In this document: positions 52,079 to 62,200 of the stretch, piece after piece | Layout: each line of letters opens with the position of its first letter | Numbering within the stretch: the first letter of the stretch is position 1 | Assembly: GCF_008727925.1 (NCBI RefSeq) | Contig: NZ_VTWT01000001.1 | Location: 682,001 to 746,000, forward strand | Direction of reading: 5' to 3' | Length of the DNA: 64,000 bases | From: Adhaeribacter soli | GTDB lineage: Bacteria; Bacteroidota; Bacteroidia; Cytophagales; Hymenobacteraceae | Notes under the pieces: generated by a model | Database searches by the model: none | Seen by the model: the letters and a program-made list of their open reading frames with translations, nothing else | Told to the model about the DNA's origin: nothing | Translations under genes and position numbers: made by a program

Positions 52079-53161
52079 ATGAAACGCATTTTCGTGTATT
52101 TCGGCCTGTTTCTGAGCGTAATAGCCACAGGTTGTGAATCTAACAAAGAGAAAAAAGAAGAAGAACAAACGTTTAAAGTTACCAGCCCCTTAATTCAGGA
52201 CACCACCGTTACGGAGGCTTTTGTCTGCCAGATCCGCTCCATTAACCACATCGAGTTGCGGGCGCAGGAAAGAGGCTACCTGCAGAAATCTTTTGTAGAC
52301 GAAGGGCAGCTGGTTAAAAAAGGACAGTTGCTGTTTCAGATCATGCCTAACCTTTACGAAGCCGAATTGCAGAAAGCCCAAGCCGAAGTAAACTTTGCCC
52401 AGATCGAGTACAAGAACGCGGCCTCGCTGGCGGGCCGGAACATTGTGGCGCCGGCCGAGCTTTCCATGGCCAAAGCCAAGTTAGACAAAGCCAAAGCCGA
52501 AGCGGCGCTGGCCAACGTGCACCTCCAATTTACCGAGATCCGGGCGCCATTCGATGGCATCATTGGCCGGTTCCGGGTACGGTTGGGAAGTTTGCTGGAC
52601 GAAGGCGAACTGCTTACCGAATTGTCGGATAACAGCAACATGTGGGTTTACTACAATGTTTCCGAAGCCCAGTACCTGGATTATAAAAAGAACGTGCAGC
52701 AGGGAAACAAAACCCAGGTGCAGCTGCGCCTCGCCAACAACGAGGTCTTTCCGCATACCGGCATTGTAGAAACCATCGAAAGTGATTTCAACAACGAAAC
52801 CGGTAACATTGCTTTCCGGGCTACCTTTCCAAACCCCAACGGCTTGCTCCGCCACGGCGAAACCGGCAACATTCTCATGACCATTCCGCTCAAAAACGCC
52901 ATGCTGATCCCGCAAAAAACCACCTTCGAAATTCTGGATAAAAAGTACGTGTACGTGGTAGACAAAGACGGCAAGATCCGGTCCAGAGAAGTGAGCATTG
53001 CCGCCGAGTTGCCGCACATTTACGTGGTGCAGAATGGCCTTTCCAAAGACGATAAGATCCTGCTGGAAGGCTTGCGTCTGGTAAAGGAAAACGAAAAGAT
53101 CCACTTCCAATTCAAGCAGCCTTTAGCGGTTATTTCCCATTTAGAACTGTATGCGGAATAA
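52079..53161 (+). CDS. RND efflux periplasmic adaptor (MFP) lipoprotein
   Basis: This 360-residue adaptor has a lipoprotein signal (LSVIATGC), a biotinyl-lipoyl domain in two halves (ELRAQERGYLQKSFVDEGQLVKKGQ and EIRAPFDGIIGRFRVRLGSLL), an alpha-helical hairpin between them (ELQKAQAEVNFAQIEYKNAA) and a beta-barrel. This is the AcrA/MexA type with the normal domain order. It starts from the ATG at 52079, since the upstream part of the open frame is not similar to the family. It is the first gene of a three-gene operon: adaptor, pump, outer-membrane factor, with spacings of 23 nt and an 8-nt overlap. Confidence 0.94.
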   Translation: MKRIFVYFGLFLSVIATGCESNKEKKEEEQTFKVTSPLIQDTTVTEAFVCQIRSINHIELRAQERGYLQKSFVDEGQLVKKGQLLFQIMPNLYEAELQKAQAEVNFAQIEYKNAASLAGRNIVAPAELSMAKAKLDKAKAEAALANVHLQFTEIRAPFDGIIGRFRVRLGSLLDEGELLTELSDNSNMWVYYNVSEAQYLDYKKNVQQGNKTQVQLRLANNEVFPHTGIVETIESDFNNETGNIAFRATFPNPNGLLRHGETGNILMTIPLKNAMLIPQKTTFEILDKKYVYVVDKDGKIRSREVSIAAELPHIYVVQNGLSKDDKILLEGLRLVKENEKIHFQFKQPLAVISHLELYAE

Positions 53162-53184
53162 GTTAATTTTTAATAGCAGAAAAC

Positions 53185-56100
53185 ATGTTTAGTAAATTCA
53201 TTCACAGACCCGTATTTGCGATCGTCATCTCGGTGGTGATCATCTTTGTGGGCGGTCTGGCCATTAAGAAACTGCCCATTTCGCAGTTTCCGGAAATTGC
53301 GCCTACTACGGTCAATATTTTCATTGCCTATCCCGGTTCCAGCGCCGACGTGCTGGTACAATCTACCCTCATTACTTTAGAGCAGGCCATAAACGGCGTG
53401 GAAGGCATGCGCTACATCGCTTCCGATGCCACCAGCGCCGGCGAGGCCACGCTTCGCATTATTTTCGAGCCGGGCACCGACCCGAACGATGCCGTAATTC
53501 GGGTAAAAACCCGCGTGGACCAGGTAATGCCGCTTTTGCCGGAACTGGTGCAGCGCGAAGGCGTGGTAATTACGCCCATTCAGCCCAGTATGCTGATGTA
53601 TGTGAACCTCTATTCGAAAGAAAAGAGCATGGACGAAAAATTCCTGTTCAACTACGCCACCGTAAAAATGATCCCGGAAATTCAACGGATCAAAGGAGTG
53701 GCGCGGGCCCAGATCTTAGGTTCCCGCCGCTACGCCATGCGCGTGTGGCTGAACCCGGACCGGATGCGCGCTTACAGCATTTCGGTGGAAGAAGTAATGG
53801 AAGCGCTGGCTGAGCAAAGTATTATTGGTCGCCCCGGCCGTTTAGGACAAAGCTCAGGTATTGCTGCACAATCGTTGGAATACGTGCTGACTTACAAAGG
53901 CCGCTACAATAAACCCGTAGAGTACGAAAACATCATTGTCCGGGCGAATTCCGAAGGCGAAAGCATTCACTTAAAAGATATTGCCACGGTAGAACTAGGC
54001 AGTGAATTCTTCGATATTTATTCCAATCTGGATGGTAAAGCTTCGGCGGCCATTGTGTTAAAGCAGAACTACGGCAGTAATGCCTCTGATGTAATTGCCG
54101 AAGTAAAATCCCGCCTGGACGTGATGAAAGCCTCGTTCCCGCCGGGCATGGATTACAAGATCAGCTACGACGTTTCGCAGTTCCTGGATGCTTCCATCGA
54201 GCAGGTGTTGCATACCTTACGCGATGCCTTCATCCTGGTAGCCATCGTGGTATTCATCTTCCTGGGTGACTGGCGTTCTACTCTTATCCCAATTCTGGCG
54301 GTACCGGTTTCCTTGATCGGGGCGTTTTTCTTCTTCGGTTATTTCGGGCTTTCCATTAACCTGATCACCTTGTTTGCCTTGGTACTGGCCATTGGTATTG
54401 TGGTAGATAATGCCATTGTGGTGGTGGAAGCCGTGCACGCGAAAATGGAAGAAACGAATATGTCGCCTTACCGCGCTACCATGGCGGTTCTTGGGGAAAT
54501 TGGCGGGGCGATCATCGCAATTACGCTGGTAATGGTGGCCGTATTCGTGCCGCTGGTGTTTATGTCGGGCCCGGTGGGTATTTTCTACCGTCAGTTCTCC
54601 ATTACCATGGCCAGTTCCATCATTCTTTCGGCGGTAATTGCGCTTACGCTTACGCCGGTGTTGTGCGCCATGCTTTTAAAGAACAACCACGGCAAACCGA
54701 AAAGCAAAAACGTACTTTCCCGCTCCCTGGATGCCTTTAACCGCGGTTTTGAAAGATTAACGGGCAGTTATGTGCGCTTGCTGAACGCCATTGTAAGCCG
54801 CATCTGGCTCACGCTGGGCATTCTGGCCGCTTTTGGCGTGGGTATTTTCCTGATAAACAAAGTGCTGCCGGCCGGTTTCATTCCAAACGACGACCAGGGT
54901 ACCATTTATGCCATCATTCAGACGCCGCCGGGCTCCACACTGGAAACTACAAACCAGGTTTCGCATAGATTGCAGAAGATCTGCGAAGAAATTGAAGGCG
55001 TAGAATCGGTATCGTCGCTGGCGGGTTATGAGATCATGACCGAAGGCCGGGGTTCGAATGCAGGTACCTGTTTGATCAACTTAAAACCGTGGTCGGACCG
55101 GAAGCACAACGTGAAGGAAATTATGGAAGAGCTGGAAGAGCATTCCAAAGGTTTGGGGGCGGTAGTGGAATTCTTCGAGCCGCCGGCCATTCCAGGGTTC
55201 GGTTCTTCGGGCGGTTTCTCCATGCGTTTGCTGGATAAAAACTCCGAAACCGATTACCACGAATTCGATAAAGTAAACAAGGAATTTATGGAAAACCTGG
55301 GCAAGCGGAAAGAGCTAACCGGTTTGTTTACTTTCTTCGCCGCCAATTATCCGCAGTACGAACTGGAAATTGACAACGAAATGGCTATGCAGAAAGGCGT
55401 TTCGATCGGCAAGGCCATGGAAAACCTGAACATTTTAATTGGTAGTACTTATGAGCAGGGCTTCATTAAATTCAACCAGTTCTTTAAAGTGTACGTGCAG
55501 TCGGATCCTAAATTCCGGCGCTTGCCTTCGGATGTGTTAAACCTGTTCGTGAAAAACGATCACGGCGAAATGGTACCTTATTCGTCTTTCATGAAGCTGA
55601 AGAAAACCCAGGGACCGAACGAAGTAACGCGCTTTAACCTTTACAATTCCGCGGCCATTCAGGGCTTGCCGGCCAAAGGCTATACCACCGCCGATGCCAT
55701 TCAGGCCATTCAGGAAGTGGCGGCCAAAACGCTGCCCAAAGGATACGACATTGCCTGGGAAGGTCTTTCCTACGACGAATCGATCCGGGGAAATGAATCG
55801 CTTTACGTGTTCCTGGTGGTATTGGTGTTCGTGTATTTTGTATTGGCAGCGCAGTACGAAAGTTTCATTATTCCGCTGGCGGTAATTTTATCGTTGCCGG
55901 TCGGGGTTTTCGGGTCGTTTTTGATGCTGAAAGTAATGGGCCTGGAAAACAACATTTACGCACAGGTAGGTTTAATTATGCTCATCGGTTTATTGGGTAA
56001 GAACGCGGTACTGATCGTGGAATTTGCGGTGCAGAAAAGGCAGCAGGGTTATTCAATTGCCGAAGCAGCGATTGAAGGCGCCCGCGTACGTTTCCGCCCG

Positions 56101-56385
56101 ATCTTGATGACTTCCTTTGCCTTTATTGCCGGTTTACTGCCGCTTATTGTAGCTACCGGCGCCGGCGCGATCGGTAACCGTACCATTGGTGCTTCGGCAC
56201 TGGGCGGTATGTTGTTCGGAACGGTTTTCGGGGTAATTATTATTCCGGGCCTGTACTACATTTTCGCGAAAATGGCCGACGGCCGCCACCTGATCCGGGA
56301 TGAGCACGAAACTCCTTTGACAGAAGAATATGCATATGCAGCAGAAAGTATTCCCCAGACTTTAGAAATTGAGAAGAATGTATAA
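53185..56385 (+). CDS. RND multidrug efflux permease (HAE1 family)
   Basis: This 1066-residue inner-membrane pump has the twelve-helix, two-repeat AcrB/MexB layout. Signatures: FIHRPVFAIVISVVIIF at the first helix; the helix 4 proton-relay segment LVLAIGIVVDNAIVVVEA, which keeps one Asp and has Asn in the second position; and helix 10 with GLLGKNAVLIVEFA, holding the conserved Lys. Large periplasmic loops (docking and porter domains) follow helices 1 and 7. It should export drugs or lipophilic toxins with H+ antiport. It overlaps the outer-membrane factor gene by 8 nt. Confidence 0.95.
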   Translation: MFSKFIHRPVFAIVISVVIIFVGGLAIKKLPISQFPEIAPTTVNIFIAYPGSSADVLVQSTLITLEQAINGVEGMRYIASDATSAGEATLRIIFEPGTDPNDAVIRVKTRVDQVMPLLPELVQREGVVITPIQPSMLMYVNLYSKEKSMDEKFLFNYATVKMIPEIQRIKGVARAQILGSRRYAMRVWLNPDRMRAYSISVEEVMEALAEQSIIGRPGRLGQSSGIAAQSLEYVLTYKGRYNKPVEYENIIVRANSEGESIHLKDIATVELGSEFFDIYSNLDGKASAAIVLKQNYGSNASDVIAEVKSRLDVMKASFPPGMDYKISYDVSQFLDASIEQVLHTLRDAFILVAIVVFIFLGDWRSTLIPILAVPVSLIGAFFFFGYFGLSINLITLFALVLAIGIVVDNAIVVVEAVHAKMEETNMSPYRATMAVLGEIGGAIIAITLVMVAVFVPLVFMSGPVGIFYRQFSITMASSIILSAVIALTLTPVLCAMLLKNNHGKPKSKNVLSRSLDAFNRGFERLTGSYVRLLNAIVSRIWLTLGILAAFGVGIFLINKVLPAGFIPNDDQGTIYAIIQTPPGSTLETTNQVSHRLQKICEEIEGVESVSSLAGYEIMTEGRGSNAGTCLINLKPWSDRKHNVKEIMEELEEHSKGLGAVVEFFEPPAIPGFGSSGGFSMRLLDKNSETDYHEFDKVNKEFMENLGKRKELTGLFTFFAANYPQYELEIDNEMAMQKGVSIGKAMENLNILIGSTYEQGFIKFNQFFKVYVQSDPKFRRLPSDVLNLFVKNDHGEMVPYSSFMKLKKTQGPNEVTRFNLYNSAAIQGLPAKGYTTADAIQAIQEVAAKTLPKGYDIAWEGLSYDESIRGNESLYVFLVVLVFVYFVLAAQYESFIIPLAVILSLPVGVFGSFLMLKVMGLENNIYAQVGLIMLIGLLGKNAVLIVEFAVQKRQQGYSIAEAAIEGARVRFRPILMTSFAFIAGLLPLIVATGAGAIGNRTIGASALGGMLFGTVFGVIIIPGLYYIFAKMADGRHLIRDEHETPLTEEYAYAAESIPQTLEIEKNV

Positions 56386-57811
56386 AAATAGAATTTTAAA
56401 ATGGGTGGGGATTACCCTGATTACCATTACCTATTCGGGCTGTAAAACGCCTGCCCTTGTAAACCGAAACGTTAATACCCATGTACCGGCTGCTTTTTCA
56501 GGCCAAAACGATACTGTTTCGGCGGCAAAAATAAACTGGAAACAGTATTTTACCGACCCGAACCTTACCGCCCTCATCGATACCGCTTTGCACAATAACC
56601 AGGAGCTGAATATTACGATGCAGGAGATCGGGATTTCCCGCAATGAGATCCGGGCCCGGCAAGGCGAATACCTGCCATCGGTAGGCATAAGAGCCGGTGG
56701 CGGGGTAGATAAAGTAGGTCGCTACACCAACATTGGGGCCATGGAAGCTACCACTGAAATTGAGCCGGGAAAGGAAATGCCGGAACCCGTACCTGACATG
56801 TATGTGGGCGCTTTTGCGAACTGGGAAGTGGATATCTGGCACAAGCTTCGGAATGCAAAAAAAGCGGCCCTAAACCGGTACCTGGCTTCGGTAGAAGGCC
56901 GGAATTTTATGGTTACCAACCTGATTGCGGAGATTGCCAACTCTTATTACGAATTGCTGGCGCTGGATAACCAACTGGCCATTGTGAAACAGAATATCCG
57001 CATACAAAGCAGTGCGCTGGAAGTGGTTAGGCAACAGAAACAGGCCGCTAAAGTAAATGAGCTGGCCGTTCGGAGGTTCGAAGCCGAAGTGCTTAAAACG
57101 CAAAGCCTGCAATACGACATCCAGCAACGGATCGTGGAAACGGAAAACCGCATCAATTTCCTGGTGGGCCGCTACCCGCAACCCATCGTCCGGGATGCCG
57201 AAGCGTTCAATAACCTGGCACCGGCTGCGGTTCAGGCTGGCGCCCCCGCGCAATTGCTGGCAAACCGCCCGGATATTAAGCAGGCGGAACTGGAACTGGC
57301 AGCGGCTAAGCTGGACGTGAACGTAGCGAAAGCGAATTTTTATCCTTCGCTGGGAATTTCGGCAGGGGTAGGGTTGCGGGCTTTAAACCCAGGCTATTTT
57401 GTAAAAACGCCGGAATCGTTGTTCTATTCGCTGGCCGGCGACTTAGCAGCGCCGCTTATTAACCGGAACGCGATAAAAGCTACGTATTACAGCGCCAACG
57501 CGAAACAGATCCAGGCGGTTCTTAATTACGAACGAACCGTGCTGAAAGCTTATCTGGAAGTAACCAATCAGATAAACCGTATCGAAAACCTCGGAAAAAG
57601 TTACGACCTGAAATCGCGGCAAGTGCAGGCTTTAACCGAATCGATCACTATTTCAACAGAGCTTTTCCGTTCTGCCCGCGCCGATTATATGGAAGTGCTG
57701 TTAACCCAGCGCGAAGCGCTGGAATCTAAATTTGAACTGATCGAAACCAAAATGCAGCAGCTGAACGCTTCGGTAAATATTTACCAGGCCTTGGGGGGTG
57801 GTTGGAAGTGA
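56378..57811 (+). CDS. RND outer-membrane factor (NodT/TolC family) lipoprotein
   Basis: This 477-residue lipoprotein (ITLITITYSGC) matches the NodT branch of TolC: two outer-membrane efflux repeats with long helical segments (NELAVRRFEAEVLKTQSLQYDIQ; LEVTNQINRIENLG). RPDIKQAELELAAAKLDVNVAKANFYPSLGIS is the hallmark motif. It should form a trimeric channel with the pump and adaptor encoded upstream. The ATG at 56378 overlaps the permease stop; a TTG 9 nt upstream is less likely. A hairpin terminator follows. Confidence 0.93.
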   Translation: MYKNRILKWVGITLITITYSGCKTPALVNRNVNTHVPAAFSGQNDTVSAAKINWKQYFTDPNLTALIDTALHNNQELNITMQEIGISRNEIRARQGEYLPSVGIRAGGGVDKVGRYTNIGAMEATTEIEPGKEMPEPVPDMYVGAFANWEVDIWHKLRNAKKAALNRYLASVEGRNFMVTNLIAEIANSYYELLALDNQLAIVKQNIRIQSSALEVVRQQKQAAKVNELAVRRFEAEVLKTQSLQYDIQQRIVETENRINFLVGRYPQPIVRDAEAFNNLAPAAVQAGAPAQLLANRPDIKQAELELAAAKLDVNVAKANFYPSLGISAGVGLRALNPGYFVKTPESLFYSLAGDLAAPLINRNAIKATYYSANAKQIQAVLNYERTVLKAYLEVTNQINRIENLGKSYDLKSRQVQALTESITISTELFRSARADYMEVLLTQREALESKFELIETKMQQLNASVNIYQALGGGWK

Positions 57812-57828
57812 TTAGTTGATTTGTAAAG

Positions 57829-57863
57829 TTAAAGGCTCTTTTCGTGATGGAAGGAGCCTTTTC
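57829..57863 (+). terminator. Terminator of the efflux operon
   Basis: The stem AAAGGCTC / GAGCCTTT is extended by wobble pairs TTTTC / GGAAG. A T-rich stretch follows. It ends 52 nt after the outer-membrane factor stop. Confidence 0.75.
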
Positions 57864-57923
57864 TTATTTTAGCAAACAATCCGGTGAAAGAAGGTTTGTA
57901 TTTGGTAGGGAGGGAGCAGAAAT

Positions 57924-58259
57924 TTATTTTAATAATGAAAGAATACTATCGATAACTTTTTCTTTAAAGGTTTTAGTAATAGCTGTTTTCTTGCTTAAGA
58001 TCAATGATTCATTCAGGATAAATATTTTATGAAACCGGATAAAGCTTTTGATTTCCAGTGGTGCTTCTTGGTAGTCTTCCGAGGTTAATTCGAGAGATAA
58101 ACCGTCTTTTTTTACTTTTGAAGTTATTTGAATAAGAATGTAATCGCCCGTGTCGTTTACTACCTCATTCGAAATTACCAATGCAGGTCTGGGTTTAGTT
58201 TGAGTGCCATCGGTGAATGGAAAATCTACCCAAACAATATCACCTTGCTGAAAACTCAT
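57924..58259 (-). CDS. PemK/MazF family toxin
   Basis: This 111-residue endoribonuclease toxin has the family core GDIVWVDFPFTDGTQTKPRPALVIS, with R24 in KPRPA, then DYILIQITSK with the catalytic Thr region, and IKSFIRFHKIFIL. MazF cuts single-stranded RNA at short motifs. It overlaps the antitoxin stop by 4 nt (ATGA), the normal arrangement of type II pairs. Length is standard. It is likely part of an accessory segment between the AddA- and AddB-like genes. Confidence 0.88.
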   Translation of the reverse strand: MSFQQGDIVWVDFPFTDGTQTKPRPALVISNEVVNDTGDYILIQITSKVKKDGLSLELTSEDYQEAPLEIKSFIRFHKIFILNESLILSKKTAITKTFKEKVIDSILSLLK

Positions 58260-58456
58260 TTTTTGTAATACTTTTCGTAACGACTATCTTCTTTGCTGTT
58301 CCATTCTTCAGCTAAGGAATGTTCCGAAAGTATAGTAGTCGCATCAACCTGTTGGGTTTTTACCTCTTTGATCTTTTTTACAAAGCCAAGCTGGGAAAGG
58401 AAATTCCTTAGCTTTGAAAAATCTCCATCGTTAACCGATATTTCTATAGTTCTCAT
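58256..58456 (-). CDS. Antitoxin of the PemK/MazF pair
   Basis: A 66-residue acidic/basic mixed protein whose reading frame ends inside the toxin start. The N-terminal half (MRTIEISVNDGDFSKLRNFLSQLGFVKK) could form a short dimerisation fold, and the C-terminal half (AEEWNSKEDSRYEKYYKK) is flexible and fits the groove-binding role of MazE-type tails. No MazE/AbrB signature is seen, so family assignment rests on position. A longer start at 58474 is possible. Confidence 0.75.
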   Translation of the reverse strand: MRTIEISVNDGDFSKLRNFLSQLGFVKKIKEVKTQQVDATTILSEHSLAEEWNSKEDSRYEKYYKK

Positions 58457-58515
58457 AATTGCAGCTTTTACCAAATTTACGAAATTATCAGCACTTTGGC
58501 TTAGCCTTCATCTTC

Positions 58516-58703
58516 CTATTTTGCGAAATTAGAAAGTACAGTCCGAGATTCTGAAGAAGTGTGATTAGATCCTTTTGTGAGTTTCCCAACTAATTCGCTT
58601 CCCAAATTAGAATCTTTGATTTCTTTTATAGCTTTTATAGTTCTTCATTTTGAAGATTGATAATCCTTTCAATCAATTCAAGTTTTATCTCTGCTAAATT
58701 CAT
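58516..58703 (-). pseudogene. Frameshifted small antitoxin-like remnant
   Basis: From the ATG at 58703 the frame reads MNLAEIKLELIERIINLQNE, then EL and a stop near 58635. A shift of one base opens KAIKEIKDSNLGSELVGKLT, KGSNHTSSE and SRTVLSNFAK to a TAG at 58516. The first part looks like the N-terminus of small addiction-module antitoxins common in this phylum. Only a short, broken gene is visible, and no partner toxin is adjacent except the MazF pair. Confidence 0.4.
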
Positions 58704-58754
58704 ATTAGAAGGCTTTCCCTTACTAAATGTTTTAATTGTTGTAAATTTTAAATG

Positions 58755-59288
58755 CTACTCTGATTTAACTAATTCATTATCTATAAACCTCTTGATCTGT
58801 TTTAAATCTTCTAAAGTAAGAAAATTGTAATTAATTGCTTGATTAGAATTAGAAGGATGGAATTGAGTTATCTTTCTGCTGAAATTCTCTTGAGATAAAT
58901 TACGCATTTCATATAAAGCAGGGCCATTCATTTCTTCCTGATTTGTATGACATCCTTGACAGTATTCCTTAACTAGTGTTTCTCCCCAGTTTTTGCTCTC
59001 TGGGCTTTCCGTTTTGCCAAACCGATTTTTAAAGTAAACCAGTCTTTTACTGTCATAGAAAAAAATATCTGATAATACTTTACCAGTTTTGTCAGGAGGA
59101 TAATAAGCTTTTTTCACTAAAAGGTTTTTATCCGAATCATAATACCGCCAAATATTGGCTGGTAAAGAATCATTGAATGAACCTTCAATTAATAACAGCC
59201 CTCCAGCTTTTAATTTAAAAGAGGCTTCGCTAGGTTTATTTTCTTTACAAGCAAATAAAAGGAACAAGAGAAAGATACATTTTTTCAT
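58755..59288 (-). CDS. Cytochrome c-type lipoprotein
   Basis: About 177 residues with a lipoprotein signal (IFLLFLLFAC). The N-terminal half contains a toxin-like MORN/FKxxG beta region (LLIEGSFNDSLPANIWRYYD, NLLVKKAYYP). The C-terminal part is a c-type heme domain with CQGCH, a distal EMNGPALYEM (axial Met candidate) and an FLTLEDLKQIKRFIDNE terminal helix, like mono-heme class I cytochromes. It lies next to the AddA-like gene (10 nt from its stop) but functions are unrelated. Base composition is more AT-rich than neighbours, like the toxin-antitoxin segment. Confidence 0.72.
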   Translation of the reverse strand: MKKCIFLLFLLFACKENKPSEASFKLKAGGLLLIEGSFNDSLPANIWRYYDSDKNLLVKKAYYPPDKTGKVLSDIFFYDSKRLVYFKNRFGKTESPESKNWGETLVKEYCQGCHTNQEEMNGPALYEMRNLSQENFSRKITQFHPSNSNQAINYNFLTLEDLKQIKRFIDNELVKSE

Positions 59289-59298
59289 CTCATGCAAC

Positions 59299-62200
59299 CT
59301 ACAACCCCAACCCTATCTGTTCCCCAGCCTTAGCCGGCACGAACTTCCATTGATGCACCCGTTCTTCTTCGAAATAATACAGCAAACAGGTAATATTGGT
59401 GTGCGCTAATTCGGCAAACAGCTGGGCATAGGAATTTAGGTTTTCGATGTACTCGTTCTTTTCCGGCGGCAGTTTAAAATCGATGAGCGTAACGGCGTTG
59501 GTTTTGGCATCGAACACGATGCGGTCGGGTTTGTAGCGGAGGGTGCGCACGTCCAGGATCTCTTTTTCATTTTCGAAAACCACCTCCTGGCTAAAGTAAA
59601 TTTGCATCTGCGGGTGCTGCACCACGGTCTGCAAACGTTCGGTAAATTCCGGCATTTCCCTTCTGCTGATGATGCCTTGGTTTTTGAGCGAATTCAGTAC
59701 CGTTTCCAGTTCGTCGGCAGTGGTAAGGCGGGAGAGGGCGTAGTGCAGGCGGCGGCTCCATTTACGTTGCTGCTGCTGAGTTTCGAAGTCGAAAATATTG
59801 TTGGCGTGCTGCTTTAGTTTCAGGCGTTTTTCCCAATCTGTGGCGTGTAGTTGGTCAAGGCTGTAATGCTCCGAAACGCTAGTGGTTTTGCCTGAAAATG
59901 TCGTGAAGTCTTCGGCCAGCGTGAACACCGGTTTGGCTACGTCCCAAAGGCCTTTGTTTACGAGGTAGGCGTGCAGGAAATAGCTGATGTTTTTCATATT
60001 GCCTTCCTTCGTGAAATCGAGTTTTTTGGCAATGAGGTAAAGCCGGTGCTCGGGGCGCGTGAGGGCCACGTACAGCATATTCAGGTTCTCGATAAAGGTG
60101 CGTTCCAGTTCAGTCTGGTACTGGTTTTTCAGGGCTGTATTTTCCAGCCGACTGCTCATTCCCACCACAGCAACCTCCAGCTTTTCGACCGGCGCATTTT
60201 CTGCATCCAGTTTCCCCCAAAGCAGCGACCGGTTCATCGGCACCACGCTCCAGTCGGCAAACGGAACAATAACTACGGGGTAGGCGAGGCCCTTGGCTTT
60301 GTGAATGCTGGTAATGGTAATGGCGTCGAGGTCTTTAGGCGTGTTGATGCTCAGTTTTTCCTTGTGCAGGTCCCAGTATTGCAGGAAATTCGCCAGGTTG
60401 TTGCTGTTGTTCAGGCTGTATTCCATTACCAGATCCAGGAAGCGGAACAGGTATTCGCATTCGTTATTTTTGCCCAGCAGATCGAGGATTCTTATCAGCT
60501 TTTCGGTTAGTTCGTACAAACTTAAATTGCCGGTTTCCTTTTCCTTCAGATCGAAGCCCAAAGCCCGCACTTTGTTGAAGAAAATTTCGGAACGCGCATC
60601 ATCGGCGACGGCGGCAATTTCTTCGGTAACCCGGCTGTTTATCGGTTCTTCTTTTACAATTTTATAGATCAACACCAAGGCTTCAGCGCGCGCCAAACCA
60701 TCGTCCGGACGATTAAAAATTCGGAACAGCGCAATGAGCAAATTCACCACTTCGGCGTTCTGCAACGAAAGAGAATCGGAGGAAATAATGGCGTAGCCTT
60801 TTTCTTTTAAGAATGTAGCAATTTCGCGGCTGTTGGCGTTTTTCCGGCTCAGAATGGCAATGTCTTTCAACTTATAACCATCCTTCAAAGCTTGTTTTAC
60901 CAGTTGCAGCGTAATGTCGAAATTGCTTTCGGAATAGGTAATGATTTGCTGGTTTTCGTAGCCTTCAAAAAGTGTTTCGGTGCGGTTGCCAGATTGCAGA
61001 TCAAGCTCGAAATTCGGGTCATCGTTGGAAGCAAAAATTACCTGCACCAGGCCGCCTTTTTCGTTCTTGCCGCCCGGCGCAATTTGCGGAAAGGTTTCGT
61101 CGTAAATGCCCTGCAACGTTTCAAATGCACGGCCTTTGTGATTGGCAATAAACCGGAAAAGTTCGTTGTTGAAATTGATGATCTGGGTGTCGGAACGGTA
61201 ATTGGTGTTCAGGTTTTGCGGTCGCAAACTGTGGTCTAAGGACTGGTAACGTTCCGATAAAATGTCTTCGTTGCGGCGGTTTTTGTAAAGGTTTTGGGTT
61301 TGCCCTTTGTACAAATGCAGGATCTGCTCCAGATCACCGCCGCGCCACCGGTAAATGGCCTGTTTCGCATCGCCAACCACCAGATTGAAATGTCCGCCGG
61401 CCAGCGTGTTATCTATCAGGGGCAGGAGGTTGTTCCATTGCAACGCGGACGTGTCCTGAAATTCGTCGATGAGGATGTGGTGGTATTTTTCGCCGAGGCG
61501 TTCGTAAATAAACGGAATGGGTTCGTGCAAAACAATGTCCGTAATTTTCTTGTTGAACTCCGAAATGTGCACCAGGTTCTTGTCTTTCTTGATCTCCTGC
61601 ATACACTTTTCGAGCTCATTCAGCACGCTTAGTTTGTACAGGTTCGGAATCATTTCCTTGATCAAAGCATATTCCGGACCGCGTTCAATTCTAATCGCTT
61701 CAATGCGGTTGTAGCAATCGGTTAAACCGCCGCAAATTCCCTCGATGGTCACCTTATCCAGAGCCGATGCTTTGCCGCTGTAAAACTTCCCGCTGGCAAA
61801 CGTTTTGTGCGCATAAGCATACGGTTTTTCCAGGTCCACTTCCTTCGCCAAGCCTTCAAAATAGGCCGGAATGCCCAGTTTTCCGTTCGCAAATGCTTCC
61901 ACCGGAATACCCGCGTTATTGATCAGATCGGCGCCTTCTTTGGCAAACGTTTGAATTTCGGTTTCAATGCCTTTTAGTTTTTTCTGAAGCTCGGTGCGAA
62001 TTTTCCGAAAGTCGTCGAGTTTTAGTTTTTGCAGGGAAAGTACCGCTTCGTAGACCTGTTCGTTCAGCAGGTTCACGCCAAATTCCGCCAGTTCGGCAGG
62101 CAGGCTGTTCCAGCTTTTTCCTTCGCTTGCTTTTTCTTCGGCGTATTGTTCCAGCGTGTTGGCCAGCAGATTTCCTTCGCCATCTTTTACCTGGTCCAGC

